Shown: positions 1 through 8,156, numbered from the stretch's first letter. The stretch: 18,294 nt of DNA from MB1-2 sp046566065 (GCA_046566065.1 JBKHXK010000041.1:1-18294), one strand, 5' to 3'. Numbers and translations: made by a program. The notes: generated from the sequence alone by a model not told the origin.

Positions 1-1788
1 CGATTCGAGATGTGCGAGGACTGCCGGGCCGAGTACGAAGACCCGGCCGATCGCCGCTTCCACGCTCAACCGATCGCATGCCCGCTCTGCGGGCCGAGTC
101 TGAGACTTTCATCACGAGCAGGAGACGCGATCGACGAGACGGCTCGGGTGCTGGGCGCCGGGCGCATCGTCGCGATCAAGGGGTTGGGCGGTTACCACCT
201 GGCCTGCGATGCAACCGATGAGTCCGCCGTCGCGGAGCTGCGGCGGAGGAAGGCACGCGAGGAGAAGCCGTTGGCGGTGATGGCGGCAGACCTCGACGCG
301 GCACGTCTCCTGGGACATGTCTCCCCGGAGGAGGCGGCGCTGTTGTCTTCTCGCCGTCGCCCGATCGTGCTTTTGAGGAAGACCGAGGCCTCAGATCTGG
401 CGCCCTCGATCGCACCGGGCAACCGCTACCTCGGGGTCATGCTGCCCTACACGCCTCTTCACCACCTGTTACTGACGGCGCTCGGGCGGCCTGTCGTGCT
501 GACGTCGGGCAACATGAGCGACGAGCCGATCGCCTACGAGGACGGAGACGCGGCGGTCCGGCTGGCTTCGGTCGCCGATGCCTTTTTGACGCACGACCGT
601 GCGATCCACATGCGTTGCGACGACTCGGTCGTGCGGGTATCGGGGGGCCGCGAGTACCCGATCAGGCGCTCCCGCGGCTATGCCCCGGAGCCGATATCGC
701 TCTCACGCGCCTTCACCGAGCCGATCTTGGCTGCAGGGCCTGAGCTCAAGCACACCTTTTGCATCGGGGTGGGGGAGCGCGCCGTCGTGTCCCATCACAT
801 CGGTGATCTCGAGAGCTACGAAGCGATGTCGGCCTTCGTCGAAGCGGTCGAGCACTACGAGCAGGTCTTCAACGTGAAACCGCAGGTCGTCGCGCACGAT
901 CTTCATCCCGAATATCTGTCGACGAAGTGGGCCCGGTCGCTCGATGACGTGGCGCTCATCGGCGTGCAACACCACCACGCTCATGTCGCATCCTGTCTGG
1001 CCGATAACGATCGCTGGGAGCCGGTGATCGGGCTTGCGCTCGACGGCACCGGGCTGGGTGATGACGGCACGCTGTGGGGATGCGAGGTCTTGGTATGTGA
1101 CGCGTCCTCTTACGAGCGAGTGGGTCATCTTCGCAACGTGCCTCTGCCCGGCGCGGCGCAGGCGATCAAGGAACCCTGGCGGATGGCGGCGATCTATCTG
1201 AACGAAGCGTTCGGCCCAGATGCGGCGCTCCTGGAACTGGAGTTCGTGGAGCGCACCGGCCGAGACTGGAAGCCCCTCCTTCAGATGGCCGCTACAGGTA
1301 CCAACTCGCCACTCGCTTCGAGCGCAGGTCGCTTGTTCGATGCGGCGGCCGCACTCTGTGGTGTCCGCGACCGCGTCAGCTACGAGGGCCAGGCCGCAGC
1401 CGAGCTCGAGCAACTGGCGGATGAAACCGTGACGGACCTCTACCCCTGTCCGGTGGCCGACGGTGTGATCGACGGCGTCATGCTGATCGCAGCGCTGGCA
1501 TCCGACCTGGCGCAGGGACGGCCCGCCCCCGCCGCCGCGGCCGCCTTCCACAACGGCTTCGTTCGTGCTCTGATCGAGCTGTGCGAGCAGACGCGGGCGG
1601 GGCGCGGGCTCCAGACGGTGGCGCTGTCTGGTGGCACCTTCCAGAACCTGTTGCTGCTCGAGGGCGTGCGGGCCGGGCTGCACGAGCGTGGATTCGAGGT
1701 TCTGACGCACCGGCGTGTGCCCACCAACGACGGCGGCATCTCGCTGGGCCAGGCGGTCGTGGCGAACGCCAGCCGAAGCCGGCGATGA
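1..1788 (+). CDS. hypF: Carbamoyltransferase HypF, 5'-truncated by the window edge
   Basis: HypF makes the cyanide ligands of the [NiFe] centre: it converts carbamoyl phosphate to carbamoyl-adenylate and passes the carbamoyl group to the C-terminal Cys of HypE. The reading frame is open from base 1 for 595 codons. HypF proteins are usually about 750 residues, so the acylphosphatase domain and first zinc-finger half lie upstream; the ATG at position 10 is internal. Visible in order: the second zinc-finger half (MCEDCRAEYEDP, then FHAQPIACPLCGP), a YrdC-like domain (GRIVAIKGLGGYHLACDAT, REEKPLAVM, LTSGNMSDEP), and a Kae1-like domain with VAHDLHPEYLSTKWA, the metal-binding QHHHAHVASC and a late SGGTFQN. 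It is the first visible gene of the hyp operon; 81 bp separate it from hypC. Confidence 0.97.
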   Translation, partial: RFEMCEDCRAEYEDPADRRFHAQPIACPLCGPSLRLSSRAGDAIDETARVLGAGRIVAIKGLGGYHLACDATDESAVAELRRRKAREEKPLAVMAADLDAARLLGHVSPEEAALLSSRRRPIVLLRKTEASDLAPSIAPGNRYLGVMLPYTPLHHLLLTALGRPVVLTSGNMSDEPIAYEDGDAAVRLASVADAFLTHDRAIHMRCDDSVVRVSGGREYPIRRSRGYAPEPISLSRAFTEPILAAGPELKHTFCIGVGERAVVSHHIGDLESYEAMSAFVEAVEHYEQVFNVKPQVVAHDLHPEYLSTKWARSLDDVALIGVQHHHAHVASCLADNDRWEPVIGLALDGTGLGDDGTLWGCEVLVCDASSYERVGHLRNVPLPGAAQAIKEPWRMAAIYLNEAFGPDAALLELEFVERTGRDWKPLLQMAATGTNSPLASSAGRLFDAAAALCGVRDRVSYEGQAAAELEQLADETVTDLYPCPVADGVIDGVMLIAALASDLAQGRPAPAAAAAFHNGFVRALIELCEQTRAGRGLQTVALSGGTFQNLLLLEGVRAGLHERGFEVLTHRRVPTNDGGISLGQAVVANASRSRR

Positions 1789-1869
1789 CTCTCTGGCCGT
1801 CCGGCCCCCATCTCCGGCCCAGGTGCGCGAAGATGAGTGTCTCGGACATATAGCGGGTTTGGGGGAAAC

Positions 1870-2145
1870 GTGTGCCTCGGCATCCCGGGTGAGATCGTAG
1901 AGATCGTCGATCCGGTCAACGACATCGCCAAGATCGACGTGGGCGGGGTCAAGCGCAACGTCAACATCGGACTCCTGAAGGGGGACGACGCCGTAGGCGT
2001 CGGTGACTGGGTCCTGATCCACGTGGGCTTCGCCCTGTCGAAGATGGACGCCGAACAGGCCGCCTCGACGCTGGATTTCCTGGAGGGGCTGGGCGAGGAG
2101 TACGAGGACGAGCTCGAGCAGCTGAAGAACACGGACATCGCATGA
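1870..2145 (+). CDS. hypC: Hydrogenase maturation chaperone HypC
   Basis: HypC is a small chaperone that forms the scaffold with HypD on which Fe(CN)2CO is built, and carries the iron group to the large-subunit precursor. I chose the GTG at 1870 although the frame is open further upstream (ATG at 1837). It gives the family-defining N-terminus fMet-Cys-Leu-Gly-Ile-Pro-Gly, whose Cys2 must be N-terminal after Met removal, and it has a GGGGGA ribosome-binding sequence a few bases upstream. The product is 91 residues, with the OB-fold pattern VKRNVNIGLL and GDWVLIHVGFALSKMD typical of the family. Its stop overlaps the next start as ATGA (2142-2145), implying coupled translation. Confidence 0.94.
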   Translation: MCLGIPGEIVEIVDPVNDIAKIDVGGVKRNVNIGLLKGDDAVGVGDWVLIHVGFALSKMDAEQAASTLDFLEGLGEEYEDELEQLKNTDIA

Positions 2146-2399
2146 GCGATGGCCCCCTGCCCGTCGTCGACCCCGGGCCCTACGGCGCGATCTGCGAGGT
2201 CGTCGACGGTTGCCTCACCTGCGGCGACGTGGCCGTTCCCGTGACCGTGGTGTCTGCGACCGAACCCGACGCCCTTTGCCGCGACGATCACGGCTCGGAA
2301 GGGACGGTGGGGGTCGAGCTGGTTTCTCCGGTCTTCGTCGGCGAACGCCTCTTGGTTCACGGCGGAGTGGCCATCGCACGCTTGGGGGATGAGAGCTGA
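2142..2399 (+). CDS. Second HypC/HupF-like small protein with an internal CxxC
   Basis: An 85-residue protein whose C-terminal half resembles the HypC fold (VELVSPVFVGERLLVHGGVAIARL is comparable to the GDWVLVHVGFAI region of HypC). It does not begin Met-Cys. Instead it has Cys18 and a CLTCGDVAVP segment (Cys24, Cys27) plus Cys46, so any metal or cyanide-ligand chemistry would use a different cysteine arrangement. It is wedged between hypC and hypD with ATGA and TGATG overlaps, so it is almost certainly co-translated with them. A role as a second chaperone for the HypD complex or for the large subunit is inferred from position and fold only. Confidence 0.7.
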   Translation: MSDGPLPVVDPGPYGAICEVVDGCLTCGDVAVPVTVVSATEPDALCRDDHGSEGTVGVELVSPVFVGERLLVHGGVAIARLGDES

Positions 2400-3520
2400 T
2401 GAGATATCTAGACGAGTTCCGCGACCCGCAGCTGGCGCGAAGCCTGTCCACCCAGATAGCGGCCCTTGCAGAGCCCGGCCGCCATTACAAGATCATGGAG
2501 GTCTGCGGCGGCCACACGCACACGATCTACAAGCACGGGATCGAAGACCACCTGCCGGAAACCGTAGAGCTCGTGCACGGCCCGGGTTGTCCGGTGTGCG
2601 TGATCCCCATGGGCCGCGTCGACGACGGGATGTCGATAGCAAGGCGGCCCGAGGTCATCTTCACGTGCTTCGGGGACATGATGCGGGTGCCCGGCGGCGC
2701 CGGTTCGCTGCTCGATGCGAAGGCCGAGGGCGCAGACGTCCGCTTCGTGTATTCGCCGCTGGACGCGCTGAAGATCGCTCGCACGAACCCCGACAAGGAG
2801 GTCGTCTTCTTCGCGATCGGGTTCGAGACGACCGCTCCCTCGACCGCACTGACGCTGATGCGCGCAAAGGCCGAGGGGATCAAGAACTTCTCGGCCATGT
2901 GCAATCACGTCACGATCGTTCCGCCTTTGAAGGCGCTGCTCGAATCACCCGACCTTCGCCTCGACGCATTCATCGGACCGGGTCACGTATCGACCGTGGT
3001 CGGTTGCCGTCCTTACGAGTTCATCCCAGCCGACTACGGCCAGCCGGTCGTCGTCGCCGGTTTCGAGCCGCTGGACCTGCTGCAGTCGATCTACATGATC
3101 ATGAAGCAGCTCCACGAAGGCCGGGCCGAGGTGGAGAACCAGTACCGCCGGGCCGTCGTCTGGGATGGAAACGTGCGCGCTCTCGAGGTCCTGCAGGAGG
3201 TCTTCGAGCTGCGGCCCTACTTCGAGTGGAGAGGTCTCGGCTTCATCTCGCAGAGTGCACTCCGGATCTCCGATGCCTTCAGCGACTTCGATGCCGAGTT
3301 GCGCTTCGACGTTCCCGGCGTGCGTGTGGCGGACCCGAAGGCCTGTCAGTGCGGAGAGGTGCTGAAGGGCGTCATCAAGCCCTGGGAGTGCAAGGTGTTC
3401 GGCACGGCGTGTACGCCGGAGACGCCGATCGGTACCTGCATGGTCTCTTCCGAAGGGGCCTGCGCGGCCTACTACAACTTCGGCCGTTTCTCTCGCTCCA
3501 AAGAACGCACGGGGGCCTAG
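2399..3520 (+). CDS. hypD: Hydrogenase maturation Fe-S protein HypD
   Basis: HypD is the [4Fe-4S] scaffold and redox protein on which CN and CO are attached to iron before transfer by HypC. The 373-residue product is full length for the family. Signature motifs are all present: CGGHTH (Cys36), GPGCPVC (61-67), GFETTAP (141-147), GPGHVSTVVG (193-202), and the C-terminal cluster-binding region with Cys316, Cys318, Cys331, Cys338, Cys347 and Cys355 (CQCGEVLKG ... KPWECKVFG). The ATG shares one base with the stop of the preceding gene (TGATG at 2397-2401). An overlapping 470-codon frame starting at 2389 is a GC-driven shadow. Confidence 0.98.
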   Translation: MRYLDEFRDPQLARSLSTQIAALAEPGRHYKIMEVCGGHTHTIYKHGIEDHLPETVELVHGPGCPVCVIPMGRVDDGMSIARRPEVIFTCFGDMMRVPGGAGSLLDAKAEGADVRFVYSPLDALKIARTNPDKEVVFFAIGFETTAPSTALTLMRAKAEGIKNFSAMCNHVTIVPPLKALLESPDLRLDAFIGPGHVSTVVGCRPYEFIPADYGQPVVVAGFEPLDLLQSIYMIMKQLHEGRAEVENQYRRAVVWDGNVRALEVLQEVFELRPYFEWRGLGFISQSALRISDAFSDFDAELRFDVPGVRVADPKACQCGEVLKGVIKPWECKVFGTACTPETPIGTCMVSSEGACAAYYNFGRFSRSKERTGA

Positions 3521-3526
3521 GCGCCC

Positions 3527-4603
3527 GTGGCGGACCTCGAGCAGGACGTCCTCGCCCGGATCGAACGTCAGCGCAAGCTGAAGCCGCGTTTCCGCGACGA
3601 ACGCATCACGATGGCCCACGGGGCCGGGATGAAAGCCACGGAGACGCTCGTGTCCGGCTTGTTCGAGCCCAGCTTCGCCAACCCCGCCCTGTCGGAGTTG
3701 GCGGACGCAGCGAGCCTCACCGTGGAGGGCGTCGGACTCGCTTTCACGACGGATTCCTTCGTGGTCAAGCCCCTGGTGTTCCCAGGCAGCTCGATCGGTG
3801 AGCTCGCGGTTAACGGCACGATCAACGATCTCGCCGTCAGTGGCGCCCGGCCGATCGCCTTGTCGGCCGCTTTCATCATCGAAGAGGGCCTCGACGCTGA
3901 CGTCCTGCGAGCCGAGGTGGCGGCGATGGCTGCCGCCTCGGAGCGAGTGGGCGTGCCGATCGCGACCGGAGACACCAAGGTGGTGGAGCGCGGGAAGGCC
4001 GACGGCATGTACGTGACGACCGCCGGTGTGGGCGTGATCGACCCGAGGGCGCGGCTCTCGGCGACCTCGATACGGCCGGGAGACCGCATCCTCTGTTCCG
4101 GAACGATCGGCGACCACGGAACGGCCGTGATGCTGGCACGCGGTGAGCTGGAGCTGGACGCCGACGTCGTCTCGGACAGCGCGCCGCTCTGGGAGCTCGC
4201 CGACGCCCTGTTGGCTGCGGTCGGTCCGTCCTTGCGAGTGATGCGCGATCCGACGCGAGGAGGGGTCGCCACCGTGTTGAACGAGTTGGCCCGGGATGCC
4301 GAGGTAGGCGTGGTGCTCGATGAGGATGCGGTGCCGCTGCAACCTGCGGTCAAGGGCGCCTGCGAGATACTGGGGATCGACCCCATGTACGTAGCTAACG
4401 AGGGCAAGCTGATGGCGGTCGTCGCGGCGGATGCAGCCGATGCCGCGCTCGCAGCGATGCGTTCGCAAGCGGTCGGTGCCCAAGCCGCGATCATCGGCGA
4501 GATCGCCGAAGAGCCGGAAGGGATGGTGTTGGTGCGGACCGGATTCGGCGGGACGAGGATCATGGACATGCTGATCGGCGATCCGCTCCCCAGGATCTGC
4601 TGA
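3527..4603 (+). CDS. hypE: Carbamoyl dehydratase HypE
   Basis: HypE dehydrates the carbamoyl group received from HypF on its C-terminal Cys to thiocyanate, the source of iron-bound cyanide. The 358-residue product has the AIR-synthase/PurM-type ATP-binding N-terminus (MAHGAGMKATETL, FTTDSFVVKPLVFPGSSIG, VNGTINDLAVSGARP) and ends in Pro-Arg-Ile-Cys, the invariant HypE tail that separates it from SelD. The GTG at 3527 follows the hypD stop by 6 bp. A leader of about 27 residues precedes the conserved start of the domain, so an internal start is possible. The next gene begins directly after its TGA. Confidence 0.97.
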   Translation: MADLEQDVLARIERQRKLKPRFRDERITMAHGAGMKATETLVSGLFEPSFANPALSELADAASLTVEGVGLAFTTDSFVVKPLVFPGSSIGELAVNGTINDLAVSGARPIALSAAFIIEEGLDADVLRAEVAAMAAASERVGVPIATGDTKVVERGKADGMYVTTAGVGVIDPRARLSATSIRPGDRILCSGTIGDHGTAVMLARGELELDADVVSDSAPLWELADALLAAVGPSLRVMRDPTRGGVATVLNELARDAEVGVVLDEDAVPLQPAVKGACEILGIDPMYVANEGKLMAVVAADAADAALAAMRSQAVGAQAAIIGEIAEEPEGMVLVRTGFGGTRIMDMLIGDPLPRIC

Positions 4604-5845
4604 GTGGATCCGGCGGTCGGGTCGGACTTCGTCCGGGACCAGTACGCCCTGCGCCAGGAGATGGTGACGTCTTTCTTCTCAGCGGAGGCCGGCGCCATCG
4701 CGCACTTGTGTCACGCGATGGCGCGGCGGTTCGCCCGAGCCGGAAAGTTGATCGCTTTCGGAGCGGGCGCCGCGGCCACGGACGCACAACATCTCTCGGT
4801 CGAGTTCGTCCATCCCGTGATCGTCGGAAAGCGTGCCCTCCCTGCCCTAGGGCTCGTGAACGACGTTTCGAGTCTCGGTTCGGCCCTGCTGGATCCGACC
4901 GGCTTCTTCGCCCGCAGGCTCGAGCTGATCGGCCGCCCGGAGGACATCGCCATCGGCATCGTTCATGGGGTCGACGACCCCGGAGCCGAGGCGGTCGCGG
5001 CCGCTCTCAAGCAAGCGACGGCTATGGGGATGCTTACGGTGTGGCTCGGCAGCGACGAGGTCGACGGCGCCGGCGAGCACCAGTTCCGGGTTGGCTCGCC
5101 CGACCCCTTCATCGTCCAGGAGGTGCAAGAGACGCTGTATCACGTCGTGTGGGAGCTGGTCCATGTGTTCTTCGAGCACAAGGGATTGCTCGCCGACCGC
5201 GACCAGCGCACGGGTCACGACACTGGCCGCTCCAGCTTCCTCTACCCTTTCCTGGCCGAGGCGGAGAACGATCTGAACGAGGTGCTGACGCAGGTGCAGA
5301 GATCAGTCGTGAACAAGGCAGCGGACGTCTGCGCGCTGAGAGCCTCGTCGCTCGAGCCCGAAGCGCTGGTCGAGACGGCCCGGCTGATCGGAGACCGGTT
5401 GCGTTCCGGAGGCAAGATCATCGCTCTGGGCAATGGCGGATCGGCAACGGACGCGCAGGACCTGGTCGCCGACCTGATCGAGCCGCCTCGGGGGATGGAA
5501 GCCGTCCCCGCGTTGTCGCTGACCGATGACGATGCGGTTCTGACTGCGCTGGGCAACGACATCGGATACGACAACGTCTTCTCCCGGCAGGTCATCGCAC
5601 ACGGGCGCGAGGCAGACATTGTGATCGCGATCTCGACCAGCGGCGGGTCTCGCAACGTCCTGGCTGCGGTCGAGGAGGCCGAACGCAGGGGTCTGTTGAC
5701 CGTCGCGCTCGCCGGATACGGCGGCGGGGCCCTCGCCGATCTGGCCGCCAGGACGCACCCGGTCGACGGTGACTACATCCCGCGCATCCAAGAGGCCCAG
5801 GCCACCCAGTACCACGTGCTCAGGCACCTGATCGGGATGTCATGA
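4604..5845 (+). CDS. Tandem SIS-domain protein (GmhA/phosphoheptose-isomerase-like)
   Basis: A 413-residue protein made of two sugar-isomerase (SIS) domains, about residues 40-195 and 240-413. The first has GKLIAFGAGAAATDAQHLSVEF; the second has KIIALGNGGSATDAQDL, ADIVIAISTSGGSRNVL and a C-terminal helix EAQATQYHVLRHLI, all as in GmhA/DiaA-type proteins. A GmhA active-site Glu appears to be Asp in the second domain (my alignment by eye). SIS domains bind phosphosugars or sugar nucleotides; the substrate here is unknown. The GTG start immediately follows the hypE stop, and the end overlaps the next gene as ATGA. Its tight placement within the hyp operon suggests an undescribed maturation or regulatory role rather than heptose synthesis. 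Confidence 0.85.
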   Translation: MDPAVGSDFVRDQYALRQEMVTSFFSAEAGAIAHLCHAMARRFARAGKLIAFGAGAAATDAQHLSVEFVHPVIVGKRALPALGLVNDVSSLGSALLDPTGFFARRLELIGRPEDIAIGIVHGVDDPGAEAVAAALKQATAMGMLTVWLGSDEVDGAGEHQFRVGSPDPFIVQEVQETLYHVVWELVHVFFEHKGLLADRDQRTGHDTGRSSFLYPFLAEAENDLNEVLTQVQRSVVNKAADVCALRASSLEPEALVETARLIGDRLRSGGKIIALGNGGSATDAQDLVADLIEPPRGMEAVPALSLTDDDAVLTALGNDIGYDNVFSRQVIAHGREADIVIAISTSGGSRNVLAAVEEAERRGLLTVALAGYGGGALADLAARTHPVDGDYIPRIQEAQATQYHVLRHLIGMS

Positions 5846-7116
5846 GCGCCGTCATCCGCGACTACCGAGCTCAGGATCTCGGACAGGTGCTTCAGCTGTG
5901 GGACCGTCTGCCCGCCGGAACCGCAGACGGCCTGAGCCTGGATCAGGCGGTCGACCTCATGGGGTCGGACCAAGGGGTGGCGGTCGTCGTCGACCAGGAG
6001 GGCAGGCTGGTCGGGGTTGGGCTCGGCGCGACGGCCGGCGTGCTCGGGACGATCTGTCGCGTGTCCGTGGAGGAGGGTTCCCTCGGGGCGGAGTGGGTGC
6101 CGAGATTGGTGGAGGACCTCGAGGTTCGCCTCGCCGCGCTCGGAGCGCGCAAGCTCGTGACGTTCGCCTCCGAAGACGGCGTCCTGCGGGATCACCTGGA
6201 GGAACGCGGGTACGCCTCGCCCCAAGGAGGCAGTTATCTCGAGCGAACCCTGCCCGAGACGAGCGCCACGCCTACGGCCTTGGCCGAGCTCGGGGGCCGC
6301 ATGATCGAACCGGGTCTGTGGGACCAGCTGAAGGGGATGGACCAGCCCAAGGAGATCATCGAGAAGCGCGTGATCCTGCCGCTCGAGAAGCCCGACCTCG
6401 CGATCCGCCACGCCGTTGCGCCTCCGCGGGCGGTGGTCCTGTTCGGCCCCCCCGGGACCGGCAAGACGACGTTCGCCAAGGGCATCGCGTCGCGGCTCGG
6501 CTGGCCCTTCGTCGAGATCCACCCCGCGGAGCTGGCCGGCGAGGGGGCCGAGCGACAGGCGGTCCTGCTTTCCAAGGTGTTCAACGGCATCCTGGAGCTT
6601 CCCTCCGCCGTGGTCTTCGTGGACGAGGTCGAGGACATCGCGGCCTCCCGCGAGGAGGAGCGGAAGGTCAACCCCGGGGTCGCGAACGAGTTCCTGAAAC
6701 AGATCCCGCGTTTCCGTGACGCTCCGCTTCATCTGCTCGCGTGCGCGACGAACTGGGTCAGCAAGCTGGACTCGGCGTTCCTTCGGCCGGGTCGCTTCGA
6801 CTACGTGCTGCCGGTGGGGCCTCCCGACGAGGCCGCTCGGCGAGCTGTGTGGAGCCGGTACGTCGAAGAGATCACCGACGAAGAGGTCGACGTGGAGGAG
6901 CTCGTGGCCGAGAGCGATCTGTTCACCCCGGCCGACATCGAATTCGCAGCCCGGAAGGCAGCACAGAGGGCGTTCGAGCGAGAGCACTTCGAGGGCACGG
7001 GGGGCCGCGCCGATATCCGCGACTTCCTACACGCGATCAAGGTCACCCGTCCGACGCTGTCTGAAGAGATCGTCGAGGCGTTCCAGCGCGACACGCGCAA
7101 GTTCGCGCGTTACTGA
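5842..7116 (+). CDS. GNAT-like domain fused to an AAA+ ATPase
   Basis: A 424-residue fusion. Residues 1-140 resemble a GNAT N-acetyltransferase (IRDYRAQDLGQVLQLWDRL, then ERGYASPQGGSYLERTL near the end of the domain). Residues 150-424 are a classic-clade AAA+ module: Walker A GPPGTGKT (202-209), Walker B VVFVDE (257-262), a sensor-1 Asn304 in ACATNW, and Arg316/Arg319 in the RPGRFD arginine-finger box, followed by a helical lid. It resembles the FtsH/p97 ATPase core but has no protease motif and no membrane helix. It is translationally coupled to the tandem-SIS gene (ATGA at 5842-5845), so both probably act on hydrogenase precursors or metabolites. A remodelling/chaperone role is inference. 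Its TGA is separated by one base from the converging minus-strand gene. Confidence 0.85.
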   Translation: MSAVIRDYRAQDLGQVLQLWDRLPAGTADGLSLDQAVDLMGSDQGVAVVVDQEGRLVGVGLGATAGVLGTICRVSVEEGSLGAEWVPRLVEDLEVRLAALGARKLVTFASEDGVLRDHLEERGYASPQGGSYLERTLPETSATPTALAELGGRMIEPGLWDQLKGMDQPKEIIEKRVILPLEKPDLAIRHAVAPPRAVVLFGPPGTGKTTFAKGIASRLGWPFVEIHPAELAGEGAERQAVLLSKVFNGILELPSAVVFVDEVEDIAASREEERKVNPGVANEFLKQIPRFRDAPLHLLACATNWVSKLDSAFLRPGRFDYVLPVGPPDEAARRAVWSRYVEEITDEEVDVEELVAESDLFTPADIEFAARKAAQRAFEREHFEGTGGRADIRDFLHAIKVTRPTLSEEIVEAFQRDTRKFARY

Positions 7117-7117
7117 G

Positions 7118-7381
7118 TCAGCGAGCTGCTGCTGCCCGTTCGGCCTTCTCCGCGATCGGCCCTAGCGCAGCCTCGATCTCGGACAGGGTCTTGTTGATGC
7201 GCAGGACCGAGGGCCCGATCGCTCCCGTCTGGGATTCCACGGCCCGCACCCCGAACGCGACCTTCCCAAGGGTCGTGGAGATGCTTCTCAGCTCGCGGGT
7301 GATAGCGATCACGTAGGTAGCGAGAACGAGTACGACGATGACGATCTCCAGCACGGTGAGCACCACGAGCCATGTCGTCAT
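7118..7381 (-). CDS. Small single-helix membrane protein, type A
   Basis: An 87-residue protein: a hydrophobic N-terminal helix (about residues 4-27, WLVVLTVLEIVIVVLVLATY) and a hydrophilic, probably helical remainder. It contains TLG-x4-G-V-R-A (residues 37-47), then conserved Pro, Asn, Leu-Ser and Ala-Leu positions that align without gaps with the product encoded at 14962-15213, so the two are paralogues. Function is unknown. It is last of three minus-strand genes, each overlapping the next by ATGA. Longer frames open through this region are shadows; this start is set by the overlap with the upstream stop. Confidence 0.72.
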   Translation of the reverse strand: MTTWLVVLTVLEIVIVVLVLATYVIAITRELRSISTTLGKVAFGVRAVESQTGAIGPSVLRINKTLSEIEAALGPIAEKAERAAAAR

Positions 7382-7659
7382 GTCGGACTCACTTTGTTCA
7401 GCAGCTCGTCGTGCTTGAGCGCTTCTGCCTTGATCGCCTCGAGCCCCTCGGCTGTCTCGTTCAACAGCCACGTCGTGGCGGTGTTGCGAGCAACCATCGT
7501 CGCGGTGCTCCAGAGAGTCTTGACGTTGCGATCGACCCGCCGAACCTCTCGCAAAAGGGTGTGCAGCAGGAACACCACAACGAGCGCAACGACGAGTCCG
7601 ATGCCGAGTGTGATCCACCAGATGGTCTGCACTTCGGATGGAAGAGCGGCGAGATTCAT
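7378..7659 (-). CDS. Small single-helix membrane protein, type B
   Basis: A 93-residue protein with a Trp-Trp pair (residues 14-15) at the start of one membrane helix (about 14-33), followed by a charged helical domain (REVRRVDRNVKTLW, then NTATTWLLNETAEGLEAI). The start has a strong ribosome-binding sequence (GGAGAGGAGG before ATG). It overlaps both neighbours by ATGA. The WW-x3/4-GI pattern at the membrane entry also occurs in the products at 7656-8057 and 15222-15494. No enzyme motif is visible. Position next to the hydrogenase genes suggests an anchor or electron-transfer accessory, which is inference. Confidence 0.72.
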   Translation of the reverse strand: MNLAALPSEVQTIWWITLGIGLVVALVVVFLLHTLLREVRRVDRNVKTLWSTATMVARNTATTWLLNETAEGLEAIKAEALKHDELLNKVSPT

Positions 7660-8057
7660 CGGTCCTCCTCTCCTGTCGGGTGTTGTGGTGGGCTCTCTCC
7701 GGCAAGTCCCGACGCCGTTCCCCCTAGAGGTTGGCGGCTGCCGGTCTGGGTCGGGTAGCTGTCGGTACCTACGGGTGGAGCGGTCGCGCCGTTCGTGCCG
7801 CCACCGAGCGCCTCGCGCGCCTTGCCCGCGCCTTGCAGCAGATCGTTCGCGACGCTGTTGGTCGTTGCCACCTGCCACAGGACCTCGGTCCGATCGCGCG
7901 CAAGGGCAAGGGAGCGGGTCGCGTCCTCCGCGACATCGCCGATCCTGCGGGCGGTGAGGATGATGGCTACCACCACGACCACCACGATCAGGACGACCAG
8001 GACCCCGATGCCGTAACCGATCCACCAGCCGGTCATATCTGTCGAAGCAGAGACCAC
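7656..8057 (-). CDS. Small single-helix membrane protein, type B, with Pro/Gly-rich tail
   Basis: A 133-residue protein: WW at residues 11-12, a very hydrophobic helix (about 11-34, rich in Val), a charged helix (DVAEDATRSLALARDRTEVL), and a low-complexity Gly/Pro/Thr-rich C-terminus from about residue 85. I chose the GTG at 8057 because a run of G (AAGGGGGGG) lies just upstream as a ribosome-binding site; the ATG at 8036 is an alternative. It is first in the three-gene minus-strand operon and diverges from the hydrogenase small-subunit gene across 137 bp. Function unknown. Confidence 0.7.
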   Translation of the reverse strand: MVSASTDMTGWWIGYGIGVLVVLIVVVVVVAIILTARRIGDVAEDATRSLALARDRTEVLWQVATTNSVANDLLQGAGKAREALGGGTNGATAPPVGTDSYPTQTGSRQPLGGTASGLAGESPPQHPTGEEDR

Positions 8058-8080
8058 GGGACCCCCCCTTGGGCGCTAGG

Positions 8081-8097
8081 TGTGTGAAGCATACACA
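8081..8097. promoter_or_regulatory. Inverted repeat TGTGT-N7-ACACA in the divergent promoter region
   Basis: A perfect 5-bp inverted repeat with a 7-bp spacer lies in the 137-bp region between the divergent membrane-protein and hydrogenase operons. It overlaps a TATGCT hexamer on the minus strand (8093-8088) that fits a -10 element for the 8057 gene. The location suits an operator serving one or both operons. The repeat is short, so chance cannot be excluded; no second copy was seen elsewhere in the window. Confidence 0.35.
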
Positions 8098-8150
8098 GGC
8101 TCCGGGAAGAAGGTCGGCGGGAAGCCCCACACGGCGGCGCCGAAAGGCAG

Positions 8151-8156
8151 TACCCT
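8151..8156 (+). promoter_or_regulatory. Candidate -10 element for the hydrogenase structural operon
   Basis: TACCCT fits the TANNNT pattern and would place the transcript start about 30 bases before the small-subunit ATG, leaving room for the purine-rich ribosome-binding site (AGGGGGAGGGG). No convincing -35 element is visible. Confidence 0.35.

Noticed and set aside
1837..1869. Upstream ATG for hypC adding 11 residues
   Set aside because: HypC needs an N-terminal Met-Cys; the GTG at 1870 provides this and has a ribosome-binding sequence.
703..2022. 439-codon open frame on the minus strand opposite hypF and hypC
   Set aside because: It lies antisense to clearly conserved domains, is rich in Arg/His/Gln low-complexity sequence and matches no recognisable family; it is a shadow expected in GC-rich DNA.
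2389..3801. 470-codon plus-strand frame overlapping hypD
   Set aside because: Arg- and Pro-rich translation without motifs, running out of phase with an intact, full-length HypD.
2945..4483. 512-codon minus-strand frame opposite hypD and hypE
   Set aside because: Antisense to both catalytic proteins, no recognisable domain; composition typical of a shadow frame.
3527..4603. SelD (selenophosphate synthetase), considered as local support for selenium use
   Set aside because: The protein ends in Pro-Arg-Ile-Cys and sits in a hyp operon, which defines HypE; it is not evidence for selenocysteine synthesis.
8081..8097. Classical CRP/FNR site
   Set aside because: The TGTGA-like half-site is present, but the second half and the spacing do not fit TGTGA-N6-TCACA, so only a generic inverted repeat is reported.
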